A stretch of DNA of 64,000 nucleotides from assembly GCF_027587205.1 (NCBI RefSeq), contig NZ_JAPDOD010000028.1, positions 57,546 through 121,545 on the forward strand, read 5' to 3'. How positions within the stretch are numbered: the first letter of the stretch is position 1; each line of letters begins with the position of its first letter. Source of the DNA: Solirubrobacter ginsenosidimutans. Lineage in GTDB: Bacteria > Actinomycetota > Thermoleophilia > Solirubrobacterales > Solirubrobacteraceae. The notes beneath the pieces were generated by a model, which saw only the letters and a program-made list of their open reading frames with translations, was not told the DNA's origin and searched no databases. Below are positions 52,242 through 60,311 of this stretch, piece after piece. The position numbers and the translations under genes are program-made.

Positions 52242-52377
52242 CAAGACTGCTTCCTCCCTGGGTCCGACTGACCCCTCCGCTCAGGAAGCATAAAGCTCCG
52301 AGGGTGGGGCTGCGACCCCAATTGGCTCTCGTCTTGCACAGGCAGGGGAGGACGACCCCCCGCCGAATTCCGGACTC

Positions 52378-52638
52378 ATGCCCCAGCTCTCGGTTCTCAA
52401 ACCCTTCGGGCCTCCCGAGCTTTCCTTCGTGCGTTCGAGCATGCGCGCCCTGAAGGGCACCGCCGAGGGCTGCGAGGGCTGTCATCGCACCCCGCTGATG
52501 GGTGAGACGGTCTACTTCTACGCCGAGCGGATGGTCTGCGAGCTGTGCCGTCCGCTGCGCGACGACACCCCGACGCGCAGCGAGGTCGTGCACTCCGCCG
52601 AGCACGAGCTCACCGTCAGACGGCGAATCGCGGCCTGA
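52378..52638 (+). CDS. Small zinc-ribbon-like protein
   Basis: 86 aa. Two Cys pairs: CEGCHRT and CELCRP, spaced about 22 residues, a likely zinc ribbon or treble clef. N-terminal segment LSVLKPFGPPELSFVRSSMR and acidic C-terminus. Family not recognised. Divergent from the FHA gene across 136 bases that hold a short TGGGG/CCCCA hairpin near 52306. Confidence 0.6.
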   Translation: MPQLSVLKPFGPPELSFVRSSMRALKGTAEGCEGCHRTPLMGETVYFYAERMVCELCRPLRDDTPTRSEVVHSAEHELTVRRRIAA

Positions 52639-52644
52639 ACGGAC

Positions 52645-52650
52645 TATTCT
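52645..52650 (+). promoter_or_regulatory. -10 hexamer TATTCT ahead of 52662
   Basis: Eleven nt before ATG 52662, without Shine-Dalgarno. Confidence 0.45.
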
Positions 52651-52661
52651 GCGGGGTCGAA

Positions 52662-53153
52662 ATGGACCCCGTGACCGCACACGTCGTGATCGACCGGCCT
52701 CGTGAAGAGGTCTTCGACTATCTGGCCGACATCGCCAATCACCCGGAGTTCTCCGACCATTACCTGACGGAGTGGCGGCTGACCCGCGTCGATTCGGTCG
52801 GCCGCGGCGCCGGTGCCCGCTTCAAGCTCGAGACGCGCGACCGCTTCGCCTGGGGCGACATGACCTTCATCGAGGTCGAGCGGCCGCACAAGATCGTCGC
52901 CGCGGGTCGCGAGGGGAAGTTCAACCGCAACAAGACGTGGACGACGTGGACGCTCTCGCCGTCGGGGAAGGCCACGCGGGTGGAGGTCTCAACCGAGTCC
53001 GAGCCGGCGCTGATCACCGACAAGTTCATCGAGGCGGTCTCGCGCCGTCGCGGGTGGACCAAGCGCGGCCTCCGCAAGGCGCTGAGCCGGATGCAGTCGA
53101 TCCTCGAAGAGGACATCGACCGCGGCAAGCGCGCCACGGTCGGCGGGCTGTAA
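52662..53153 (+). CDS. SRPBCC/polyketide-cyclase-like ligand-binding protein
   Basis: 163 aa. VTAHVVIDRPREEVFDYLAD and the following beta strands (ARFKLETRDRFAWGDMTFIE, WTTWTLSPSGKATRVEV) form the START-like SRPBCC cup, ending in a long C-terminal helix. Binds a hydrophobic ligand; ligand unknown. Confidence 0.8.
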   Translation: MDPVTAHVVIDRPREEVFDYLADIANHPEFSDHYLTEWRLTRVDSVGRGAGARFKLETRDRFAWGDMTFIEVERPHKIVAAGREGKFNRNKTWTTWTLSPSGKATRVEVSTESEPALITDKFIEAVSRRRGWTKRGLRKALSRMQSILEEDIDRGKRATVGGL

Positions 53154-53165
53154 CCTCCGCCGCCA

Positions 53166-53717
53166 ATGTTGCGCAAGCTCGTCCTCCTCGCATGCGTCGC
53201 CGTCTTCGTCGCCGGCTGCGGGTACAAAACGGCCGTCACCACGATCGCCGAGACCGAAGGCGTCTACGTCGACGTCGCCGGCTTGACCTACCAGATCCAG
53301 CTGTCGCGCTACCTGAACCCGGGCGACGTCGAGGACAAGCAATACCTCCAGGGCCTTCCGCCGGGCGTCAGCCCCAATCTGCCGGGCGACGAGATCTGGT
53401 TCGGCGTGTGGATGCGCGTCAAGAACTACTCGGACGTCCCACTCATGCCGACGGACACGTTCGTGATCACCGACACCGAAGGCAACAAGTACGAGCCGGT
53501 GCCCCTGGACAGCGCGACGAACGTGTTCGTCTACGACCCCATCCTGCTGCAGCACGCGCAGGTCCTGCCGACGCCCGACTCCGCCGCGTCGAGCGGTCCC
53601 ATCCAGGGCTCGCTGATCCTGTTCCGCCTGAAGACCACCTCGCTGCAGAACCGCCCGCTCAAGCTCTCGATCGAGCATGAGGGCGCGGAAAGCGCCGAGG
53701 TCGACCTCGATCTCTAG
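53166..53717 (+). CDS. Lipoprotein, DUF4352-like, hypothetical
   Basis: 183 aa. Lipobox FVAGC with the Cys at residue 18. The mature domain has FGVWMRVKNYSDVPLMPTD and LKTTSLQNRPLKLSIEH, an Ig-like beta sandwich as in DUF4352 proteins. TAACCT (53151-53156) lies 9 nt before the ATG. Exported and lipid-anchored. Ends 4 bases into the convergent penicillin-binding protein gene. Confidence 0.7.
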   Translation: MLRKLVLLACVAVFVAGCGYKTAVTTIAETEGVYVDVAGLTYQIQLSRYLNPGDVEDKQYLQGLPPGVSPNLPGDEIWFGVWMRVKNYSDVPLMPTDTFVITDTEGNKYEPVPLDSATNVFVYDPILLQHAQVLPTPDSAASSGPIQGSLILFRLKTTSLQNRPLKLSIEHEGAESAEVDLDL

Positions 53718-55435
53718 CTCAGCGCGGCTTTGAGGACGGCACCCGCCGCGGGCGCGGCGGTGTCGCCTCCGGTGCCCTGTCCGACGAGCATCACCGCGAC
53801 GGCGATGCTCGGCTTGCTGTAAGGCGCGAAGGCGACGAACCACGCGTCGGTGTCGGTCGTGTCGTCCTCGGGCGGCGGGGTGTTGGGATCGGCGAGCTCG
53901 GGCGCCGGCTCCTCCTTGACCGTGGTCCGCAGCTCGGCGGTCCCGGTCTTGCCCGAGACCTTGATCCCGGGGAGCGCGGCCGCGCCGCCGGTGCCGTCGG
54001 TCACGACCGTGCGCATGTAGCTCTTGATCGTGCGGGCGACGGACTTCGAGGTCGCGCGCACCCGCTCGGGGTCGGCGCCCTTGAGCAGCGTGGGCTTCGG
54101 GCGCATCCCGTCGGCGCCGATCGTCGCGGCCACCAGCGCCATCTGCAGCGGCGTCGCCAGGACCTTGCCCTGGCCGATCGCCGAGGAGCCCACGGCCAGG
54201 TCGTCGCCGATCTCGCCCGCGGCGGGGATCGTCGAGCGGGCGGCGCCCGCGACGAGCGGGTCCTCGTTGAAGCCGAACTTCTGCGCGGTGGCGACGAGCT
54301 TCTCGGCGCCCAGCTTGGCGCCCAGCGGCGCGAAGACGCTGTTGCAGGAGTGCGCGAAGGAGAGCTCGAGCGAGCCGCCGCAGGACTCGCCGTTGGCGTT
54401 CTGGACCTCGACGCCTTCGATCGTCGCCGCGTTCTGGTACTGGAAGGTCGCGCTGCGCTTGGCGATCTTGTTCTGCAGCACGCCGGCGAGGGTGACGATC
54501 TTGAAGGTCGAGCCGGGCGGCTGGGGCGCGGAGGACGCGATCCCGGCCAGCGCGAGCACCTCGCCGGTCTGCGGGGAGACCACCGCGATCCCGCCGTAGC
54601 GCCCGGCGAGCGCCTCGACCGCCGCGCGCTGGATCTTCGTGTCGATCGACGTGCGCACGGCTTCGCCCTGCTTGGCCCGCACGTTGGCGAGCACGCGCTT
54701 GCCGGCGAACAGGATGCCGCCGGGCGTGCCGGTCAGGCGCTCGTCGAACTCGCGCTCGAGGCCGGTCAGGCCGACCGCCGCGCCCTTCGGGACGCCCCGG
54801 GCCGCGAGCTCCGCCGCGCGGGCGGGCGGGGCGGGGCCGACGGTGCCGGCGATCTCGCTCGCCAGCGGTCCGAGGTCGGACAAGCGATCCGGGCCCTTCG
54901 CCAGCGGGGTCCCGTCGCGCGCCTCGATCGTGGCGCGCGGCGGCAGCGACGTCTCGCGCCGCAGCTTCTCGCCACGCCGCAGGCCGGGGTAGACCAGCTC
55001 GGCGCGCCAGTCGACGCCCGGATCGGCGTCCTTGCGGTCGCCCATCGGGAGGACCAGCGTGCCGCGCAGCGTCCCGAACAGGCGGGTGTCGAGCGCGATC
55101 GGGATCGTCGTGTCGTCGACCACTCGGCCCGCCCTGACCTTGGTGAGCGTCAGCGTGTCCGCGGCCTGTTTGTAGGTGCGCTGCAGCCGCGCCTCGCTCG
55201 TGCGCTGCTTGGCGTCGTCGCTGAGCAGCGCGTACATCGCCTTCTCGTCACCGCGCGACCAGGCCTCCGCGAAAGCGGTTGCGGTCTTGCGCTCGGCCGG
55301 GACGTGCCCGGCGCCGAGCGCGACGCCCGCGATCAGGGCGACGAGCGCTGTTGCCGCGAGTGGGGCGAAGCGGCGGGGGTCGGCGATGGCGTGCCGGCGT
55401 CGGCGCGGACGCGAGCGGGGCGTGCTGCTGGTCAA
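53714..55435 (-). CDS. Class B penicillin-binding protein with MecA_N-like domain
   Basis: 573 aa from TTG 55435. Cytoplasmic Arg-rich start, TM about 25-43, NTF2/MecA_N-like domain about 48-155, dimerisation part 165-265, and transpeptidase about 280-570. Catalytic motifs: GSTFK (Ser309-Lys312), SCN (363-365), SGKTGTAE (KTG 496-498). Cross-links peptidoglycan; the MecA_N architecture is that of PBP2a/PBP3-type proteins with low beta-lactam affinity in some members. Divergent from marP-like gene with only 41 bases between. Confidence 0.88.
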   Translation of the reverse strand: MTSSTPRSRPRRRRHAIADPRRFAPLAATALVALIAGVALGAGHVPAERKTATAFAEAWSRGDEKAMYALLSDDAKQRTSEARLQRTYKQAADTLTLTKVRAGRVVDDTTIPIALDTRLFGTLRGTLVLPMGDRKDADPGVDWRAELVYPGLRRGEKLRRETSLPPRATIEARDGTPLAKGPDRLSDLGPLASEIAGTVGPAPPARAAELAARGVPKGAAVGLTGLEREFDERLTGTPGGILFAGKRVLANVRAKQGEAVRTSIDTKIQRAAVEALAGRYGGIAVVSPQTGEVLALAGIASSAPQPPGSTFKIVTLAGVLQNKIAKRSATFQYQNAATIEGVEVQNANGESCGGSLELSFAHSCNSVFAPLGAKLGAEKLVATAQKFGFNEDPLVAGAARSTIPAAGEIGDDLAVGSSAIGQGKVLATPLQMALVAATIGADGMRPKPTLLKGADPERVRATSKSVARTIKSYMRTVVTDGTGGAAALPGIKVSGKTGTAELRTTVKEEPAPELADPNTPPPEDDTTDTDAWFVAFAPYSKPSIAVAVMLVGQGTGGDTAAPAAGAVLKAALS

Positions 55436-55461
55436 CGAACTGGATCGTACGTGCCCGCCGG

Positions 55462-55467
55462 TACGCT
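55462..55467 (+). promoter_or_regulatory. -10 hexamer TACGCT of the MarP-like gene
   Basis: Nine nt before GTG 55477; sits in the 41-base divergent gap. Confidence 0.5.
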
Positions 55468-55476
55468 CGGTGCTAC

Positions 55477-56622
55477 GTGACGGGCATCGACTGGCTGATC
55501 GTGGGGGTCGTCCTGCTGCTGGCCCTGTTCGGCTGGGCGCAGGGATTCGTCGCAGGAGCGCTCGCGCTGGCCGGGTTCGCGGTTGGCGCGTACGTGGGCA
55601 CCCGGCTCGGCCCGCTGCTGCTCGATCAGGGGCGGCGCTCCCCCTGGTCTCCCGCCTTCGGCCTCGTCGGAGCGCTGATCGCGGGGATGGTCTTCGCGCT
55701 CGGATTCGAGGGGGTGGGCGCGCGCTTGCGCGGCCGGGTGTCCTCGCCCGCCGCAACCGCCGTCGATGGTGCGTTGGGTGCCGTTCTGACCGCCGTCGTC
55801 GGGCTCGGGATCACGTGGGTGCTGGGCGCCCTGGCGCTCGCCAACGGCGGCGAGGCGCGGCGCGAGGTCCAGCGCTCCACGATTCTGCAGCACCTCAACA
55901 CGGTGCTCCCGCCGTCGAGCGGGCTGATCGAGGCGCTGGCGCGGCTGGACCCGTTCCCGCGCATCGACGGCCCCGAGGCGCGCGTTCCGGCGCCGACCGC
56001 GGGGATCGCTCGCGCGGCGGGCGTCGTGGCCGCGGCGGACTCGGTGGTGAAGGTCCTCGGCAGCGCCTGCGGGCTGGGCGTCGAGGGGTCCGGCTGGGTG
56101 GCGGGCCCGGAGCTCGTCGTGACCAACGCGCACGTGGTCGCGGGGCAGAAGGACACGCGGGTGCTGCTGCGGGGGCGCCAACCTGGAATCGACGCGCAGG
56201 CGCTCGCCTTCGACCCCAAGAACGATCTCGCCGTGCTGCGGGTTCCAGGTCTGAAGGCGGACCCGCTGCAGATCGTGCAGACGCCGAAGTCGGGCACGTC
56301 GGCGGCGATCCTCGGCTTCCCGGGCAACGGGCCGTACGACGTGCGCGCGGGGAGGATCGGGGCGACCCGCGAGGTCATCACGCAGGACGCCTACGGGCAG
56401 GGCCCGGTGCGGCGCTCGATCACCTCGCTGCGCGGCGCAGTGCGCTCCGGCAACTCCGGCGGGCCGATGGTCGATTCGCAGGGGCGGGTGGTCACGACGG
56501 TCTTCGCGGCGACCACTTCCGGCCCGCGCGGCGGGTTCGGCGTGCCCAACGCGCAGGTGCGTGCGGCGCTCGAGAAGGCGTCGCACTCTTCGGGCGTCTC
56601 CACTGGACCCTGCACGGGGTAG
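55477..56622 (+). CDS. marP: MarP-like membrane serine protease (CvpA + trypsin-like)
   Basis: 381 aa, close to the 397 aa of mycobacterial MarP. CvpA-like membrane part with four helices (about 5-120), then a trypsin-like protease: His219 in VVTNAHVV, Asp250 in PKNDLAVL, Ser327 in RSGNSGGP. Two Cys (SACGL and the C-terminal GPCTG) may form a disulfide. Mycobacterial MarP protects against acid and oxidative stress by processing peptidoglycan hydrolases, such as those encoded in this window. Confidence 0.86.
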   Translation: MTGIDWLIVGVVLLLALFGWAQGFVAGALALAGFAVGAYVGTRLGPLLLDQGRRSPWSPAFGLVGALIAGMVFALGFEGVGARLRGRVSSPAATAVDGALGAVLTAVVGLGITWVLGALALANGGEARREVQRSTILQHLNTVLPPSSGLIEALARLDPFPRIDGPEARVPAPTAGIARAAGVVAAADSVVKVLGSACGLGVEGSGWVAGPELVVTNAHVVAGQKDTRVLLRGRQPGIDAQALAFDPKNDLAVLRVPGLKADPLQIVQTPKSGTSAAILGFPGNGPYDVRAGRIGATREVITQDAYGQGPVRRSITSLRGAVRSGNSGGPMVDSQGRVVTTVFAATTSGPRGGFGVPNAQVRAALEKASHSSGVSTGPCTG

Positions 56623-56625
56623 CGC

Positions 56626-56631
56626 TACCCT
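56626..56631 (+). promoter_or_regulatory. -10 hexamer TACCCT ahead of topB
   Basis: Ten nt before ATG 56642; no Shine-Dalgarno. Confidence 0.45.
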
Positions 56632-56641
56632 CCCGGCGCGA

Positions 56642-58891
56642 ATGGGGAAGATCCTTGTCATCGCCGAGAAGCCGTCCGTAGGCCGGGACCTGACCAAGGC
56701 CCTGCCCGGCGCGTTCGCCAAGCACGAGGGCTATCTCGAGTCCGATTCCCACGTCGTGACGTGGGCGGTCGGGCACCTCGTCCAGCTCGCCGAGCCGGAC
56801 GAATACGACGCCAAGTACAAGAAGTGGCGCATGGCCGATCTGCCGATCGTGCCGCCGAAGTTCAAGCTGGTGGTGCGCGACGAGCGCTCGCGCAAGCAGA
56901 TGTCCGTCATCACGCGCATGCTCAAGCGCGACGACGTCGACGAAGTCATCAACGCCTGCGATGCCGGGCGCGAGGGCGAGCTGATCTTCGCCTGGACGTT
57001 CGAGAAGGCGGGCGCGAAGAAGCCGGTCCGCCGGCTGTGGCTCTCCTCGATGACGTCGAAGGCGATCAAGGAGGCGTTCTCCTCTCTGCGGCCGGCCTCG
57101 GAGTTCGAGCTCCTGGAGCAGGCCGCGCGGTCGCGCTCGGAGGCGGACTGGATCGTCGGCATGAACGCGACGCGCGCGGCGACGATCCGGCTTCGGTCGT
57201 CCTTTGACGGCGCGGTGTCGTTGGGGCGGGTGCAGACGCCGACGCTGGCGATCATCGCGCGCCGCGAGGAGGAGATCCGGGCGTTCGTGCCGGAGCCCTA
57301 CTGGCTGGTCGATGCGACGTTCGAGCCGGTTTCCGGCGATTCGGGGCGTCGCTATGTGGGGCGCTTCCACGCGGGTGCGCACCCGCGGCTGAAGACCGCC
57401 GAGGAGGCTTCGGCGATCGTCGCGGCCGTCGAGGGCGGCTCCGGCGAGATCACCAAGCTCGAGAAGACCACGCGCCGCGAGAAGGCGCCGCTCCTGTACG
57501 ACCTCACGTCGTTGCAGCGGGAGGCGAACACGCGCTTCGGGTTCTCCGCGCGGCGTACCCTGGCGGCGGCGCAGCGGCTGTACGAGGAGCACAAGGTCCT
57601 CACGTATCCGCGTACGTCGTCGCGCTTCCTGCCGTCGGACATGATCGGCGAGATCAAGCCGATCGCGTCTTTGGTCGGGACGCACAAGGAGTACGCGCGG
57701 GCTGCCGCGTACGTGACCGGGCTCGACGTCCTGCCGCTGGGTCGCGTGATCAACGACGCGAAGGTCACCGACCATCACGCGATCATCCCGACCAATTCCG
57801 AGCACAAGCTCGACAAGCTCTCAGACGACGACCGGCGCGTCTACGACATGGTCACGCGGCGCTTCCTGGCCGTCTTCCACCCGGACGCGGTGTTCGAGAA
57901 CACGCGGCTGGAGACGACGGTTCTGGAATACGTGTTCCGGACGTCCGGGCGGGTGCTGATGGAGGCCGGCTGGCGCGGCGTCTACGACGAGGCGGGTCTG
58001 GACGAGGCCAAGGCCTCCGACGACGACGAGAACGACAACCAGACGCTCCCCAAGCTCGAGAAGGGCGAGAACGTCTCGGTGCGCGAGGTCGCCTCCCAGG
58101 AGAAGGTCACCCAGCCGCCGCGGCGCTACTCCGACGCCTCGCTCCTGGGCGCGATGGAGACCGCGGGCAAGCTCGTCGACGACGACGAGCTGCGCGAGGC
58201 GATGAAGGACTCCGGCATCGGCACCCCCGCCACGCGGGCGGCGATCATCGAGCGCCTGATCGACGTGGGCTACGTCGAGCGCGACGGTCGCTCGCTGGTC
58301 TGCACCGAGAAGGGCCTGGGCGTGATCTCCTTGCTGGACGACCACGCCTTGACGTCGCCCTCTTTGACCGGCGACTGGGAGCACCGGCTGTCGCGGATCG
58401 AGCAGGGCGAGGAGGCGCGCCAGCGCTTCATGGCCGACATCGCCGAGTTCGCCGGCGCGACGGTCACCACCCTGGACGAGAAGCTCAAGGACATCCGGAT
58501 TCCGCGGGCGAACATGGGCCCGTGCCCGGTCTGCGGTCACGACATCGTCGAGAACCGCAAGGGCTTCTCCTGCTGGGGCCGCGAGGACCCGGGCTGCGGG
58601 TTCGTCATCTGGAAGAGCAAGGCGGGCAAGACCCTCGCGCCGGCCGTCGCCCGCGAGCTGATCTCCAAGGGCCGGACGGAGAAGGCGGTGACCGGCTTCA
58701 AGGGCCGCTCGGGCCGCTCCTTCCGCGCGAAGCTCGCGTTGATGCAGACCGAAGAGGGCCGCTGGCGCGTCGAGTTCGACGAGCCGTGGGCCCGCGAAGG
58801 CGCCAAGCCCCCCGAGGGCGAAGACCCGGCGCCCGCCGCGACCGCCGAGGCGGGCGGCTCCGCAGTTTCGGCACAGTCCGAAGCCGCTTAA
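56642..58891 (+). CDS. topB: Type IA DNA topoisomerase III
   Basis: 749 aa. Toprim domain: VIAEKPSVGRDL at the N-terminus and NACDAGREGELIFAW (105-119) with the acidic residues. Active Tyr322 in VLTYPRTSSRFL. GDAVSLGRVQTPTL-type region and DSGIGTPATRAAIIERL follow. A C-terminal Cys4 zinc ribbon (CPVCGHDIVEN, CWGREDPGC) and an acidic Ala/Pro tail. Relaxes and decatenates DNA. Most actinobacteria rely on TopA alone, so a TopB is an accessory feature. Confidence 0.9.
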   Translation: MGKILVIAEKPSVGRDLTKALPGAFAKHEGYLESDSHVVTWAVGHLVQLAEPDEYDAKYKKWRMADLPIVPPKFKLVVRDERSRKQMSVITRMLKRDDVDEVINACDAGREGELIFAWTFEKAGAKKPVRRLWLSSMTSKAIKEAFSSLRPASEFELLEQAARSRSEADWIVGMNATRAATIRLRSSFDGAVSLGRVQTPTLAIIARREEEIRAFVPEPYWLVDATFEPVSGDSGRRYVGRFHAGAHPRLKTAEEASAIVAAVEGGSGEITKLEKTTRREKAPLLYDLTSLQREANTRFGFSARRTLAAAQRLYEEHKVLTYPRTSSRFLPSDMIGEIKPIASLVGTHKEYARAAAYVTGLDVLPLGRVINDAKVTDHHAIIPTNSEHKLDKLSDDDRRVYDMVTRRFLAVFHPDAVFENTRLETTVLEYVFRTSGRVLMEAGWRGVYDEAGLDEAKASDDDENDNQTLPKLEKGENVSVREVASQEKVTQPPRRYSDASLLGAMETAGKLVDDDELREAMKDSGIGTPATRAAIIERLIDVGYVERDGRSLVCTEKGLGVISLLDDHALTSPSLTGDWEHRLSRIEQGEEARQRFMADIAEFAGATVTTLDEKLKDIRIPRANMGPCPVCGHDIVENRKGFSCWGREDPGCGFVIWKSKAGKTLAPAVARELISKGRTEKAVTGFKGRSGRSFRAKLALMQTEEGRWRVEFDEPWAREGAKPPEGEDPAPAATAEAGGSAVSAQSEAA

Positions 58892-58918
58892 TTCGCAAAG
58901 CCGTGTAGATCCGTCACA

Positions 58919-58941
58919 GGCCGGAGCGAAATGCTCCGGCC
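58919..58941 (+). terminator. Hairpin after topB touching the next start codon
   Basis: Perfect 9-bp arms GGCCGGAGC (58919-58927) and GCTCCGGCC (58933-58941), loop GAAAT. It lies 27 nt after the topB stop and ends exactly at the ATG of the next gene, so it can end topB transcription and would also hide a ribosome site for that gene. Confidence 0.6.
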
Positions 58942-59820
58942 ATGTCGCCCAAGTGGTCAGAAAACGTTGTAGAGCAACGTTTAGGGACCACTCCCGACGA
59001 ACGAGCCGCGCGACTTGCCGCCGGTCAATGGGGCGTCCTGCATCTCGACGAGCTGCTCGACTGCGGTTTGACCCTCGAGGCGATCCGAGTGCGGGTGCGG
59101 CGGGCCACTCTCCACCCCCTTTACCGGGCTGTTTTTGCTTGGGGCCACCACAACATCCCGACCGAAGGGCGATGGCTGGCGGCGGTGAAAGCGTGTGGAC
59201 CGTACGCGGTCCTGTCCCACTACTCCGCCGCGGCGCTCCGTGAGCTGGTGCGCTGGGACGGGCGGCCGTTCGAGATCACGGCTCCGTCGAAGCACCGTCA
59301 TCCCCGGATCAAGGCCCATCGCTCCAAGAACATCGAGCGCGAGATTCTCAAAGGGATCCCGGTGACGCCGAAGCTCCGGACCGTGATCGACCTCGCGCGC
59401 GTCGCGGAGGAGCCGGTCGTCAAGCGCGCGCTCCGCGCGGCGAAGTTCACCGCCGCCGAGCTCGAGCAGCTGCCGAAGTCGATCCTCGACCTCGGCGCCG
59501 CACCCACGCGGAGCCCGCTCGAGGACCGGGTCCACGACTTCGTCGTGCGCTCAGGCCTCGAACCCCCGCTCGCCAACCCGGTCTACCGCCTGCCCGGGAG
59601 GACCGTGTTCCCGGATCTCTATTGGCCGCAGCACCGGTTGATCGTCGAGGTCGACAGCGTGCAGTGGCACGACGATCCGCTCGCCCGCGCGGACGATGCT
59701 CAGCGTCAGGCCGAGCTTGAGGCTGCGGGTGAACGCGTCCTGCGGGTCACGAGCGCGGACATGCGTAACCCGCGCCTCGTTCTCGCGCGGCTCAAGGCCG
59801 CGGGGGTGAAGGAGGCTTAG
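58942..59820 (+). CDS. DUF559/AbiEi-like protein (winged helix + Vsr-like nuclease fold)
   Basis: 292 aa. N-terminal winged-helix part as in AbiEi antitoxins (WGVLHLDELLDCGLTLEAIR, LHPLYRAVFAWGH), a middle linker domain, and a C-terminal DUF559/Vsr endonuclease-like fold: FPDLYWPQHRLIVEVDSVQWH with the Asp and Glu-x-Asp, then GERVLRVTSADM. Common orphan family in actinobacteria. The first 17 codons contain a strong imperfect hairpin (58952-58992), so a later start cannot be excluded. Confidence 0.75.
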   Translation: MSPKWSENVVEQRLGTTPDERAARLAAGQWGVLHLDELLDCGLTLEAIRVRVRRATLHPLYRAVFAWGHHNIPTEGRWLAAVKACGPYAVLSHYSAAALRELVRWDGRPFEITAPSKHRHPRIKAHRSKNIEREILKGIPVTPKLRTVIDLARVAEEPVVKRALRAAKFTAAELEQLPKSILDLGAAPTRSPLEDRVHDFVVRSGLEPPLANPVYRLPGRTVFPDLYWPQHRLIVEVDSVQWHDDPLARADDAQRQAELEAAGERVLRVTSADMRNPRLVLARLKAAGVKEA

Positions 59821-60146
59821 GGGGTCGGCTCGGCGTCCGCCGAGCGGGGCGCGTGGCGGTCATCCCGCGGGGCGGGGAGCTCGGCGCGGGTGCTCGGCGG
59901 GCGGATGAAGGCGTTCCAGATCGCCGAGATGCCCTGGACCATGGCGACCACGACCTCGGCGAACGGGGAGATCGGGCTCTGCTGCGTCTCGTCGGGCGTC
60001 AGCGTTTCGACCTCCGGCGGCAAGCCCGGACCCTCGCCGTGCGTCCACGTCACATAGAGCTCGTGACTGCCGACCACGTGCGCCACCTCGGTGGCGAGGG
60101 CGACATCCGTGTCTGTGTGGGCGGCGGGGAGGTGCAGGGTCGGCAT
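59817..60146 (-). CDS. Small hypothetical protein
   Basis: 109 aa from ATG 60146, with GGAGG 5 nt upstream. N-terminal half LATEVAHVVGSHELYVTWTH suggests a small alpha/beta domain; one mildly hydrophobic helix (AEVVVAMVQGISAIWNAFI) and a Pro/Arg/Asp tail. No family recognised. Overlaps the DUF559 gene end by 4 bases. The gap to 60312 has a short CGTCC/GGACG hairpin (60221-60233) and no clear promoter. Confidence 0.55.
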   Translation of the reverse strand: MPTLHLPAAHTDTDVALATEVAHVVGSHELYVTWTHGEGPGLPPEVETLTPDETQQSPISPFAEVVVAMVQGISAIWNAFIRPPSTRAELPAPRDDRHAPRSADAEPTP

Positions 60147-60311
60147 CACTGCCTCCGGAGAGGTTCCTTATGGACAAAAGGCAGGGTCGCAACTCTTAAC
60201 GCCCAGTGCCGTCCAACATTCGTCCAGCGGACGTTTGTGGCGCAACGTGCGGGAGCAAGGGCCGGCCGCGACGATTCCAGCCGACCCGCGCGCGACCCTA
60301 TGAGGTCCGCC

